Of a stretch of DNA of 64,000 nt, positions 21,414 to 32,295 are shown one piece after another. The DNA comes from Bromus sterilis (taxonomy: Eukaryota > Streptophyta > Magnoliopsida > Poales > Poaceae), in contig OX465601.1 of assembly GCA_950022295.1 (NCBI GenBank), positions 114,285,501 through 114,349,500 of the forward strand, given 5' to 3'. Each line of letters opens with the position of its first letter. Position 1 is the stretch's first letter. The notes below the pieces were generated by a model, which saw nothing but the letters and a program-made list of their open reading frames with translations, did not search any database and was not told the origin of the DNA. Both the position numbers and the translations under genes were made by a program.

Positions 21414-23738
21414 TTGCTGAGAAAAGGAGAGAAATTCGAGTGGACCGAAGAAGCCCACAAAGCATTCGCGGACCTGAAGAAGACACTATCGACCCCACCA
21501 ACCCTGGCGGTACGCAAAGAAAAAGAAAAGCTGTACCTCTACGTGGCAGCACGCAACAGCGTGGTAAGCACATTACTCGTCGTCGAGCGTGCAGAAGAAG
21601 GAAAGATCCAGAGCATACAGAGGCCGATCTACTACCTCAGCATGCTCTTGACAAAATACCAGCAACGATACCCACACTAACAGAAGCTACTACTGGCCAT
21701 CATCACGACCTCAAGAAAGGTGTCGCACTACTTCGACGAGCACCCTATCACAATCGTGAGCAGCGCACCACTCGCAGACATTCTCAACAACCCCGGAGCG
21801 ACTGGGCGAGTCGCCGAGTGGAACATTGAGCTCAGTCCGCGGGACCTGCAATTTAAGCACCCAACAGCAATCAAGGCCCAAGTACTCCCAGATTTTCTGG
21901 TCGAGTGGACGGAGGTCCAGACACCAGGCCCCCGAACCTATCGAACTCATGGACAATGTTCTTCGATGGGTCCAAAAGACAGCAAGGAGCCGGAGCAGGA
22001 GTTGTTCTGGTCTCCCCCAAAGGGACCAAGCTCAAATATGTCCTCCAGATGAACTTCAGCCACGCCTCCAACAACGAAGCCGAATACGAGGCACTGCTCT
22101 ATGGCATGCGCATGGCCAAAACATGCGGTGCCACTCGCCTCGTAATCTACAAAGACTCCAACCTCGTCGTCCAGCAGGCGATGAAAGACTGCAATGCAGT
22201 AGCCGACAACATGGCGGCCTATCAGAAGCTCTACAACGCACTCGAAGGAAGTTTCAACGGCTGCGAGCTCAATTATATCCCCAGAACAAACAACACAGAA
22301 GCCAACGAACTCGCAAACATCGGCTCGACTCGAGGACCGGTACCACCCGGCGTCTTCCTCGAAAGCATCAGCCAGAGATCCATCAAGGAAAAACCAGCAG
22401 CACCAGAGGCAGCTGTAGATGACGATACCACAGATCCAGCACAAGTGGCATCAACAAGCCCATCTGAAGGCAACAACAACCAAGAGGTTGAACCTACGGA
22501 TCCAACAACACTCGAAGGACCAGCGTGGACAAAACCGTTCCTCCGATTCCTAATCGAAGGCACACTACCGCAAGACGTCTCAGAAACTCGGCGCATCAGC
22601 CGCCGATCCAAGGCATTCACAGTAATCAACAAACAGTTATACAAGAGAAGCATCACCCAGATACTCCAGAAGTGCATTGACGAAGAAGACGGCAAAGCCC
22701 TATTGCTCGAAATCCACGAGGGCACCTGCGGGCACCACGCGAGCAGTCGAGTAATCGTATCCAAAGTGTTCCGAGCAGGGTTTTATTGGCCCACTGCGAT
22801 GAAAAACGCAGAAGACATCGTGCGGCGTTGCATTGCCTGCCAAAAATTTGCCAGCAGACCGCACGCTCCAGCCTTAGAACTCAAAACCATACCACTATCA
22901 TGGCCGTTCGCCACCTGGGGACTCGACATGGTGGGCCCGCTCATGAAATCATCGAAAGGAGGAAGAACACACCTGCTGGTAGCAGTCGACAAGTTCACCA
23001 AGTGGATCGAAGCAGTGCCCATCACCAGCTCCACAGCCCTCACGGCGGTGAATTTTATCAAATCAATCATCTTCAGGTTCGGGGTGCCGCACAACATCAT
23101 CACGGACAACGGTACGAACTTCACAGCGGCAGAATTCCAGAACTTCTGCGAAGAACTGGGCATCAAAATCAACTACGCATCAGTCGCACACCCGCAATCC
23201 AACGGCCAGGTGGAAAAAGCAAACGGCCTAGTATGCGGAGGACTCAAAAAGCGTCTTCTCGCACCACTCGAGCAGGCCGCGGGCAACTGGGTAGAAGAAC
23301 TTCCTGCAGTACTATGGAGCTTACGCACCACCCCAAATACCGCAACCCAGTACACACCTTTCTTCATGGTGTACGGGTCGGAGGCACTGCTACCACATGA
23401 CCTCAAATTCGGGGCACCCCGGATCTCAGGGTACGAAGAAGAGGAAGCAGAAGAAGCACTGCAAGATGACAAGGAACACCGCCCTAGCAAAGTCAGAGGG
23501 GTACCAGGACAAACTGCGCACTTACCAAAGCATCCACCTGCGCCAGAACCTTCAATAAGGGTGACCTTGTCCTACGGCTCATACAAGAGAAAGTCCACAA
23601 GCTTGCCCCCCAATGGGAAGGACCGTTCATAATCACACAAGTCATAGGAGGAGGCGCCTATAGAATGAAGAACCCGAAGAGTGATGAGGACGTGGGAAAT
23701 CCATGGAACGTAGCGAACCTACGCCTGTTCTACCCATA
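21414..23738 (+). pseudogene. Dual RNase H and integrase of element D, with stop and frameshifts
   Basis: The first RNase H (21414-21910) is degenerate (WTEEAHKAFADLKKTLSTPP, with a TAA at 21678). After a frameshift near 21930 comes a second, archaeal-type RNase H: SWTMFFDGSKRQQGAGAG, NNEAEYEALLYGMRMA, RTNNTEANELANIGS. The pair is diagnostic for the Tat lineage. The integrase follows with a zinc-binding HEGTCGHHAS...CIACQKF block and the core residues in GLDMVGPL, TDNGTNF and SNGQVEKAN. A further frameshift near 23500 breaks the C-terminal domain, whose frame ends in LRLFYP and a stop at about 23738. The open frame 21905-23632 (575 codons) covers RNase H 2 and the integrase core intact. Confidence 0.82.
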
Positions 23739-23819
23739 GTCTCCACCAGTCATGCTCATCTGGCAGCTCATGTAAACCGTCGACGCAATAAAATGATGTT
23801 GCCCAAATACTACCACCTC

Positions 23820-24360
23820 AAAGCACTCAGGGGCTCAAGTACAAAACTCCCCCCGAGAGACGCTATCGTCGCTCACGCGATCTTTACCCAAAGCACTCGG
23901 GGGCTCGAGTAAAAAACTCCCCCCGAGAGACGCTATCGTCGCTCACGCGATCTTTAACCAAAGCACTCGGGGGCTCGAGTACAAAACTCCCCCCGAGAGA
24001 CGCTATCGTCGCTCACGCGATCTTTACCCAAAGCACTCGGGGGCTCGAGTACAAAACTCCCCCCGAGAGACGCTATCGTCGCTCACACGATCTTCACCCA
24101 AAGCACTCGGGGGATCGAGTACAAAACTCCCCCCGAGAGACGCCATCGTCGCTCACGCGATCTTCACCCAAAGCACTCGGGGGCTCGAGTACAAAACTCC
24201 CCCCGAGAGACGCTATCGTTGCTCAAGCGATCTTTACATCAAAGCACTCGGGGGCCCGAGTACAAACTCCCCCTGAGAGACGCTATCGTCACTCATGCTA
24301 TCTTCACTCAAAGCACTCGGGGGCTCGAGCACCACCTCCCCCCGAGAAACGCTCACGCAG
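23820..24360 (+). repeat. 70-bp tandem array, eight units, just after pol
   Basis: Units start at 23820, 23890, 23960, 24030, 24100, 24170, 24241 and 24310; the last is partial. The core is AAAGCACTCGGGGGCTCGAG, followed by a C-run with CCCCCCGAGAG, then CGCTATCGTCGCTCACGCGA. The two G/C-runs are complementary (CTCGGGGG / CCCCCGAG), so each unit can form a hairpin. The core also matches the polypurine tract of the element (CACTCGGGGGCTAC). There are no unique spacers, so it is not a CRISPR array. Confidence 0.9.
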
Positions 24361-25416
24361 TCCGAAACTTAAAGGGCCCAAGAAAATAACACCTGACAGG
24401 CCCCACCTGCTGAAAAACGGTTTGGAAGACATGGCCACAATCAGATGGAAGACAAAGCACTCTGCAGAAATATGGACGGAGCGCAGGACGCAGACAATTC
24501 TTTAGTCTTCACCTGATCGCCAACGATCACCTAAAGACTCGGGGGCTACTCCCATCGGGAGCGCTGCCGCGCACCCGATAAAAGACAGAAGATAATGGAA
24601 GAACGACAAAGGAAACAAATCTCAGCCTACGTTCGACTCTCTGACTCAAACGTAGCCTCGGGGGCTACTCCCATCGGGAGCGCTGTCGCGCACCCGATAG
24701 AACACACAGTGCAAAGTTTTGATGGACTCGAGGACAACTCTCGATCGTAAAGGACTCGAACATAGCTCTCGGTAGCAAAGGACTCGAAGAAAAATTCCAT
24801 TACAAAGACTCAAGCACAGTTCGCATCACAAGGACCCGAAGATCGTTCTCAGTACAAAAAGATTCAAAGTAAATTGGATAGAAGGCAACTCTGATTACTC
24901 GAAGGAAATCCTCATTACATGGAGAACTAACCTAGTTACAAAAGACGCAAGCAGCCAATAAAGCCTACATCATCAATCACCCAAGAAATTATGACTTCTA
25001 CATGTGTGCCCATGCGGGGATGATTGGCACTAAGACAACGAGCACCATCACAGACAAAGAAGGAGTCAAAGCAGCAGGCTCATGATTTCAATGACATAAC
25101 AAAAGGTGAAGCTCGACTTATTTGCGGAGCAGTTGAAGACGATGCTCCACCAGCTTCTTCTCCTGCTCCACCAGCTTCTTCTCTAGCTCCACCCGAGTTG
25201 CCGACGAAGATGACGCCACTGCCTCCAGTTCTACAAGGTCGCCTGCCGCGCCCGTTTGACCGGTGGATTGACGTCGAGGTCCTCTTCAGAGCCGGAGGAG
25301 TAAGCAGTTGAAGACGGCTCAGTATCAGCACCCGAAGAGTCGCCGGAGGAGGAAGCAGTTGAAGACGCAGGCGAAGGACTCCGCGACCTGTCAGAACCAT
25401 CGATGCTTGTCTCCGG
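24361..25416. other. Non-coding 3' internal region of D with two related GGGCTACTCCCATCGGGAG blocks
   Basis: Two blocks about 118 bp apart (near 24538 and 24656) each read CTCGGGGGCTACTCCCATC, continuing GGGAGCGCTG and CGCGCACCCGATA; ATCGGG/CCCGAT can pair. From 24720 to 24910 short degenerate repeats (ACTCGAAG-, TCTC-TACAAAG) follow. From 25135 to 25400 a Ser/Ala/Pro-coding repetitive segment adjoins the 3' end of the antisense ORF and may be its 3' UTR or an extension lost by a stop. Confidence 0.5.
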
Positions 25417-25875
25417 CTAGTACGGATCCATGCGGTTGCCGCTCAGGTCAAAGGCGCGGATGGTAAGAGTGTCTTCACCATCAAAACGGAAACAAAGAGT
25501 GTCACCATCACGCAAGTTCAAGCGTCGAGCAAACGACTTCCAGCCAAAGCAAGGAAAAATCAAGCGAGAACTATCGATCTCCAACTTAACATAAGAAGGA
25601 GATCGAGCGCACCCCTGAAGGCGAAGCAACAAGCCATCAAGACTGCGCTCAGAAACAAGGGCAGAAAATGCAGAAGGCAGCAGAATGCGAGCGGCGTTCC
25701 GGCCATGGACGTGTAGAAGGAAATCATAGCGCCAAAAACCCTCCTCTGAGGAAGAGGAGGAAGGCGTCGATGGTGTACCATGACGGCCACCACGATAAGA
25801 GCGCGGAGTACGACTGCCGCGACCACGGCGAACCCGGCCGCGGCCAGTCGTACCTACACCTCGCTTTGGCCCCAT
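25417..25875 (-). CDS. Antisense ORF of element D: B3-like DNA-binding domain protein, 152 aa
   Basis: An uninterrupted frame runs on the strand opposite to gag-pol. Residues 1-45 are basic and Gly/Arg/Ser-rich (MGPKRGVGTTGRGRVRRGRG), like a nuclear or nucleic-acid-binding tail. Residues 48-148 resemble a plant B3 domain: FLLHVHGRNAARILLPSAF, LLLRLQGC, then FGWKSFARRLNLRDGDTLC and FRFDGEDTLTIRAFD. GW-x-FA-x(4)-L-x-x-GD-x-L-x-F-x-F-G is the typical B3 C-terminal signature. A TATA box lies about 70 bp upstream on the same strand. An out-of-frame ATG at 25918 precedes it but may be upstream of the transcription start. Possible roles, inferred only: control of the element or host genes by DNA binding. 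Gag-pol has many lesions and this ORF none, which is striking but not proof of selection. Confidence 0.65.
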   Translation of the reverse strand: MGPKRGVGTTGRGRVRRGRGSRTPRSYRGGRHGTPSTPSSSSSEEGFWRYDFLLHVHGRNAARILLPSAFSALVSERSLDGLLLRLQGCARSPSYVKLEIDSSRLIFPCFGWKSFARRLNLRDGDTLCFRFDGEDTLTIRAFDLSGNRMDPY

Positions 25876-25943
25876 GAGAAGATGAAGAAGAGGAGCAAGA
25901 TGGGAAGAGGATGAACATTACTGCTAGATGAACAAAAGGGGGC

Positions 25944-25951
25944 TATTTATA
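25944..25951 (-). promoter_or_regulatory. TATA box of the antisense gene in element D
   Basis: On the minus strand the sequence reads GCTATAAATAGCCCCC, a canonical plant TATA box about 70 bp upstream of the ATG at 25875. A CT-rich leader follows (CCTCTTCCC, CTCCTCTTCTTCATC). The element therefore appears to carry a dedicated promoter for the antisense transcript, separate from the LTR promoter. Confidence 0.7.
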
Positions 25952-25959
25952 GCACAAAC

Positions 25960-27190
25960 CCAAAAGCACGCAGAAGCCCAGACGATGGGAGCAATTAATT
26001 CAAAGAGCAAGCATGCCAGGCGATTCGAAATCCGAGACAAAAATGCTTTCACACGGGCGGCACTGTGTGCTGGACGCGTCAAATCTCGCGCGTTTTCAAT
26101 GCGCGCATCGATAACTCAACATGCGGCTGCAGCACGCCACCAAAAGCCATCATTATGACCGGTCATGAAGACATGACGGTTAGCAGACAGAGCATCTTTG
26201 ACGGTCCTCCAGCAAGGAGATAGTTATCTTCACCAACAAGAGGTAAATCAAAGGGGCAGCGAACAGAAAATGCAGCTTGCAAGCACCATTTTCTACATGA
26301 TTTAAATACATTTTTTCAAATATATCTAACTCCCATCAGGAGCGTATCCACCCATGAGAGTTTCGGGTGCTCCCTCACCTAGAAGTAAAAATGTGCTCGA
26401 GTAATTACTCGCACTCATGAGAGTCTCGGGTGCTCCCTCACCACGACAGAAGATAGGTAAACCTGCACTCGCCAGGTCGAGCGGTCCCAGAGTATCGGGT
26501 GCTCCCTCACCCCGAGAGCAAAAGCAATACTCGAGTGATTACTCGCAAAACTCTGAGAATCCAAGCACTCGACGACCTTCCGAGCAAGTACCCCTCTACA
26601 TTACTCCTCGCCCGAGCGCTCGACCAAGCTCCGCGAGTGACTGCTAACACAGCTCACTTGATTGTTTATTCCAAGTGGGTGCATTTATCAACTAGGCTCC
26701 GTGCCTCAATAAAAAATACATGTTCCTGGAACACGATACACTGTGCCCAGATGCCACGCAAGCTTAGCGTGTAGGTAAGACCCCGCTGCGCAGATCGTCC
26801 GGGCTGGGACTTGCCGCAGAGCAATTTCACTCCCAACCTTTTCCATGCGCTTGCATGATAGAAAAAGTCGGGCGGACGCGCCTAGGCTACGAACTTTACT
26901 GGCGGCAATTGATCACTGTAAGACCTGCAGCGGCATGACTTTTGCTTGACACCAGTGTTCCAAGCTCATATCGAGGGACATGAGTTTTATTGGGCTACTG
27001 CGGTTTTTGCCACTAGTGCAATTCACCAAGGCTCGACCAGTCGACTCCTTGGGCCCTTTCAGCTTAGCATCCCTCCAAACAGGTTTTGTCATGGCCCCAG
27101 ACTGCCAGCGACCCGCGATTGAACCGTGCATACATCAAAACGGCGCAAGAATGGACTCGAGTCCCTGCGCGCCTCTTCGAGTCCCCCAGG
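25960..27190 (+). repeat. 3' internal region of D with GGGTGCTCCCTCACC repeats
   Basis: The segment is GCTCCCTCACC-punctuated: GGGTGCTCCCTCACC at about 26367, 26427 and 26499, each in a (C)ACTCG/GAGTGATTACTCGC context. The part 26640-27190 is colinear, in reverse complement, with 56011-56560 of element E (for example CAAGTGGGTGCAT, CATGCGCTTGCATG-like and GACCAGTCGACTCCTTGGGC blocks). No coding sequence is visible. It could hold the promoter elements of the antisense gene and packaging or RNA-structure signals. Confidence 0.6.
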
Positions 27191-27204
27191 CACTCGGGGG
27201 CTAC
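27191..27204 (+). promoter_or_regulatory. Polypurine tract region of element D
   Basis: CACTCGGGGGCTAC immediately precedes the 3' LTR and would prime plus-strand synthesis. The same string, reversed, follows the LTR of element E at 56011, and a close copy forms the core of every unit in the 70-bp array. Confidence 0.65.
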
Positions 27205-27651
27205 TGACGAGGGGGTGACCCCACGACTCCTATGGATGAGCCTACACGGTGTACCCGAAGACAGGAGGCCCACAAAGATGCCGCCTGGGCCCAGCCTTGG
27301 CCCGCTAGTGGCACCGACGTAGGAGTCCGCGACTCATAAGGAAGGTGCAGACTTGCCGTACGGAACAAGATCATGGTTAGGAAACCTCATCTGTAATCCA
27401 GGACGGACTCCCCGAGACCTAGCCTAGTATATAATGGCTAGGAGGGGAGACGTCGAGAGGAGGCCATACACAATTTGTAACCCTAGCCTTGTGCGCACTA
27501 GCCTTGGCTCCCCTGTAATCGCCATCTCCAATCAATAACATCGAGCAGGAACGTATCCTCCTGTTAGCCGACGAGCTATCGTCCAACCTGTGCCTCTCAT
27601 GACTAACCCAGGGTCCCTGACCATGGGATTTGCCGGGGTACATCCCCGTCA
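27205..27651 (+). repeat. 3' LTR of element D
   Basis: 447 bp, TGACGAGGGG to CCCCGTCA, about 14 hand-counted differences from the 5' LTR. Flanked by AGTCT at 27652, matching the left flank. Its TATA box is altered to TATATAAT. Confidence 0.9.
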
Positions 27652-27752
27652 AGTCTCCTTTGAGTGTATTTGCAGGCATATTTTCCTAGAGTCTCTTCTT
27701 GAGTTCATAGAGCCTTTCCTTTTAGTTCAATTGGAGTTCCAGAGTTGACGCT
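27652..27752 (-). repeat. Slice of the old gypsy remnant between elements D and B
   Basis: 100 bp that link the right TSD of D to the left TSD of B (ACGCT at 27748-27752). It continues at 36139 on the other side of B. Confidence 0.45.
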
Positions 27753-29403
27753 TGATGCTAGCAAGGAATATAATTCTCTCGCTTCTCGTTGGTTACCCCA
27801 AGTGGAAGGTGAGATGTAGCGTAGCAGCAAATTTCCCCTATTTAGAGGATAGGGTATGTCTCCCATAGGCCTCGCAGAGATACAAGAAGGTGGTAAAGTG
27901 AACAATGGCGCCGAGGTTGCTAACTTCGCCTGGACCTGCACACACAAAAAATAGCTTTTCTCCCAACGAGTACAGAGGAGTTGTCAACTCCTTCGACCTT
28001 GCTGTTTACAAAGGATCAACGCAAGAGATAATAATAATGGCAACGAAAAGTAAGAACTGAAAGTAAATTGAAGGTGTAAACAATGTGGAAATATGGACCG
28101 GGGTCCCATGACGTTCACTAGTGATGTCTCTCTCCCAAAAGACGATAAAAGTGCTAGCGAGGTAAACAAATCACAGCTGGGCAATTGACAGGATTATAAA
28201 CGCACCGCAATGCTAACTATGCAATAAAAGCAAGGAAGAGGCTCAAAAGCAATGGGCAATACGCCAAGGTAAGTAGACCAAAATCCATCTGCATCTACTA
28301 CGAATCATCCACCTTGAGATATCTATCCAGAACATCTCGCTGGTATTAAGTTGTGAATCCCACCCAAAGTTTAAACTCAAAGCAACAGACAACTGCATTA
28401 AAAAACTATGCGTAAAGTAAACAATCCTTGCACCCCGCAAGTACAAGCACCGTTGTTTTATCCCTGGTGGCAACAACACATCCCCTAGTCTCATGTTTCT
28501 ATCACTCAAGCTAGACATTAGGGGGCTGAACCCACAATCAAGCATAACGCTCCCTCTTGGAGTTGCAACAAATCACTTGGACAAAGCAAAATACGGCAAC
28601 GGAGAACATGCAATAATTAACTAAAGAACACAAATATAAAAGAGAACCAAATATATTACTCATCACAATCTGAACATAATATCATAATCCATCAGATCCT
28701 AGCAAACTCAGCATAACAACACAAAAATTACAAAGGTGCCTCGATCATGTGAGGCAACTCACGAGGTCTCGAAAGTGGAAGCACAAAGAGGGGAGGAGAA
28801 CATCACATAGCTACTGGTCATGGACCCATGGTCCAAGGGGGACTACTCACAGCACATCCGGGAGGCGTCCATGGTGATGGATGGTCTCCCGGAGGGGATT
28901 CTTCCTTCCGGCAGGGTGCCGGGGCAGCTTCTCCTGGCAGCCCCGATCTTGAAACGGCGGCGGCGGAGGAACAGAGAGGAGAACGAGAATAGCAGATCGA
29001 TATTAGGGGTTTCCTCCGCGGGGGATAAATATAGGCCAAAGGGGGCACCGAGAGGGGCCACATGGCAGCCAGGAGGCCTCCTGGCGCGCCCTACGGTGGG
29101 GTCGCGCCAGGGACCCTCCTAGGGCCCTGGTGGGTCCACCCCTTCCATCTTTCGTTATTCGGGAAGCTTCCGGGTCGCTGATTTTTTATATAATTTTTTC
29201 GGGATTTATTTGGCACTTTTAATGGCCGGAAAACCTGAAATACAAAAACAGCAGAAAACAGGAACTGGAAACTGGGTGCACTGAGTTAATAGGTTAGTCC
29301 AAATATGATAAAAAAGTGTATGAAAGTTCAAGCAAAACATGGCAAAGTCACACAAATCATGCATGGGGCAAGCATAAATTATAGATACGTTTGGGACGTA
29401 TCA
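27753..29403 (-). repeat. 3' LTR of element B
   Basis: 1651 bp, similar end to end to 34487-36133 (shared start TGATGCTAGCAAGGAATATA, shared end GGGACGTATCA). More distant from, but alignable with, the element A LTRs, so A and B are sister subfamilies. Confidence 0.9.
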
Positions 29404-32290
29404 ACATCCCCAAGCTTAATTCCTGCTCGTCCTCGAGTAGGAAAATGATAAAAAGCATAATTTCTGTGGCGACATGCCACACAACCATATAAGGACTTTA
29501 AGTAAAGCAATTAGAGCATGCAATTAAATTCAAGTCTTAACAAGCAAGAGTCTATATTAGCATTGACACAAGCAATAAAAGAACCAAGGGTGCAAGAGCT
29601 CTCGCTGTCCGTGACTCGAATGTCTCCAGATGGTTTTGCGTGCAAGAAGGGGGATATGGGAATACGAGATAAAAAATATAGTTGTTGAGAACTACTATCT
29701 ATTAAAGTTTCACACTTAGTCTCCTTTGGATTCTTATCTTGACTCGTCCCCAGACCACTAGTCAGGTACAAGTCAAACTGATCCACTCCCTTTCGATATT
29801 TTGATCACTCATGCAATAGATGAGCGTGAGCAAGAAAGTTGACACCTAAAAGGCGAAGCAGAAAGAATGTGGAGGAGGAAGACAAAAAAGGTGTGAAAGG
29901 ATCACATCAATGAGGACAACCATAGGCGAGAGAAGGCCATATGATAGATATGATGTGAGGAGTAGGGATTGCCATGCAACAAATGCACATGTGAGCTAAA
30001 AGCTCTCAAGGTAACTAGTGGGGGTGCATCCAACTTGCTTGCTCAAGAAGACCTAGAGCTCGTTTGAGGAGGCTCATCATTGGAATATACAAGCCAAGTT
30101 CTATAGTGTGAAGGGTCCCCACATAGCTATATGCATGTATGATGATCTCTATGGAGTAGAAGGGATAGAGGATGAAGTACTAGTGTGGATATCTCAAAAG
30201 GAATAGTAGTGTGCCCCCTTCTCTCTTTTTATTTACTTTTTCTCTTTTTTCTATTTTTTTGTATTTTTTGTGGCCTCAATGGATCTTTCTATTTCTCTCA
30301 TTTGTCCTCTTTGGGATATTTTAATTTTGTCCTCTTTGGGATCTTTTCCTCACTTTAGGGGCAACACTCTATATTTTACAAGAATATGGGAGATCTTTCA
30401 CACTTTACAAGGGTACTCACATAAATAAGATGTAACTATCATGATGCAAGTGTATTCCTCTGCCTGGATAGCAAATATGCAATGATACTAGCACGTCATG
30501 TAGCAATGATTTAGGGCAAGGCCCAACTAGCATGCCGCTCATCGATCAAGCAAGTAGCATGTATGACATTTAGATCAAGTCATGAGAAGGTGGATGTTGC
30601 ATGGCAATGTATATCGGAAAGGCTATGGAAATGCCTTGATAGGTAGGTATGGTGGCTGTTTTGAGGAAAGATATAAGGAGGTTTATGATGACATAGCGTA
30701 TCATGCCAAGGGTTTGGATGTACCGGCGAAGGTGTACGCCAACTCTCGGAGTGAGAAGGAGGCAATGCACGGCACAGGAAAGGCTAGCAAATATGAGAGG
30801 TGGAAGTGTCAACTTTCGAATACTCACATTAGTCCGAAGAACTCATGCACTTATTATCGGTAACTCTCAATCTAATTAGGAGATTCTCAAAGAGACGAGT
30901 ACCCCGAGGAGGATTGTATGGGGGTTTGTTTATCCTTGCGCATCCTCGACTCATGGTACGTGAGTGTACTCTAATATTCGAACCCTCCAAAGGTTAGTGA
31001 TCCATCTAGTAGATAGAGTTCTCAACATGGGTTTTGGTTTTCGAAAATCACACGGATTGCCGAAAATACGACATCAATCACTAATAGGCTAAAGCTCTTG
31101 ACACCATAAGTTCCAACATTATACTAATCAATACCTCAAAACTATTGCAAGTTACTACTACAAAGAAAATATCAACTTCAACTACCTACTTTCTAGTCAA
31201 GACACAAAACTCAGTGCAACAGGAAAACTCTATAAACAATATAAACATGCAACTTATAGAAAGTTCAACCTAAGACAAAAGATAAGCTCTAGAAGAAAAC
31301 TAAAGCACTTCAACTAAACAGGGCAGTAGCTAAGAAAAGAAAAAGAACAACTCACAGCTAAGAAAATAAGAATGCAAATCCTATGAGGAGTTCTAGTTCA
31401 AGTGGAGCGTGTTTCTCTCCCACCACAAAAGAAAGCTGGGTTCTAACTTGTTTCTACAACAAACAAAGCAAAAACAAACCTAAGAAAAGTAAAGAGCGAG
31501 ACGCTCCAAGCATATCACATAACACATGAAGTGATAAAAATATAGTGCAACGAGGGACGAACTGATAATTGTTGATGAAGAAGGGGATGCACGGGGGCAT
31601 CCCCAAGCTTAGGCGCTTGAGTGTCCTTGAATATTTGTTGCGGATGCATGGGGGCATCCCCAATCTTGAGCGCTTGACACTCCAGGATCTTCTTTCATCA
31701 TCTTCCATCGCACACTTGAAAACTCCCTTCATACACAACTCATCATAAGCTGATTAGAGAGGTTAGTACCCTATTAAAATAAATTTTCCCTTACTGGAAA
31801 TAAATATATTCTTAAAGAGCTACTGTTTCTCAAGATTGCAAAAAAGTTTTTTCAAAGAAAAAGCAAGCTTAAGGTTTGCAAAAGTAAGGAGAGACAAAAC
31901 GTGGCAGAATTTGTGAATAACAGAACAACAGGTAGTAAATAATTTTTTAGGGATACCTCTGCAACTCAAATAAAAAAACTCAAAACATACGAAAGTTCCG
32001 TGATTGTATAGAGCACGCTGTGTAAAACATTCAGCTCAAAAATATGAACTGGTGATTTTCTATGATTTTTCCCGTCACGAGGACAGAATCTGTTTTCTGG
32101 ACAACATGTCACAACTTTCACTTCCCTTGTCGTATGAGGCAATACTTGTCACAAAGCTTGAAAAATAAAGATACAATGATGTTGCTACAGTAGTAAAAAT
32201 CATCAGGACCACTAAAAACAGAAGTAAAAACATCTTTGGTTGCCTCCCAACAAGCGCTTTCTCTTACGCCTTTGAGCTAGACACAAAGCA
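29404..32290 (-). other. Non-coding 3' internal region of B, homologous to that of A
   Basis: Colinear with 48640-51320 of element A. It starts at the polypurine tract and includes a T-rich low-complexity run (30225-30290), a conserved block at 30580-30870 and two GCATGGGGGCATCCCCAA-type hairpins near 31590 and 31650. No long frame is open. Small frames on both strands in the conserved block are discussed as a finding. Confidence 0.6.
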
Positions 32291-32295
32291 AAAGA

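Larger units (their letters stand above)
18344..27651 (+). mobile_element. Element D: complete Tat-lineage Ty3/gypsy retrotransposon with antisense gene
   Basis: The 9308-bp unit is bounded by two 447-bp LTRs and by TSD AGTCT (18339-18343 and 27652-27656). The order is 5' LTR, primer site, gag, protease, reverse transcriptase, RNase H, a second RNase H, integrase, 70-bp tandem array, long 3' region with an antisense ORF, polypurine tract, 3' LTR. A second RNase H and a long 3' region with an antisense ORF are known traits of the plant Tat/Ogre lineage. By hand the two LTRs differ at about 14 of 447 positions (about 3%). Gag and pol carry stops and frameshifts, so the copy is not autonomous. 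Confidence 0.9.

Noticed and set aside
23820..24360. Regular direct repeats that could suggest a CRISPR-like array
   Set aside because: The whole 70-bp unit repeats with no unique spacers, and it lies inside a plant retrotransposon. It is a tandem satellite-like array.
25724..25918. 64-codon minus-strand frame overlapping the B3-like ORF
   Set aside because: Out of frame with the B3-like ORF and without domain features. At most an upstream ORF or a product of a start site before the real transcription start.
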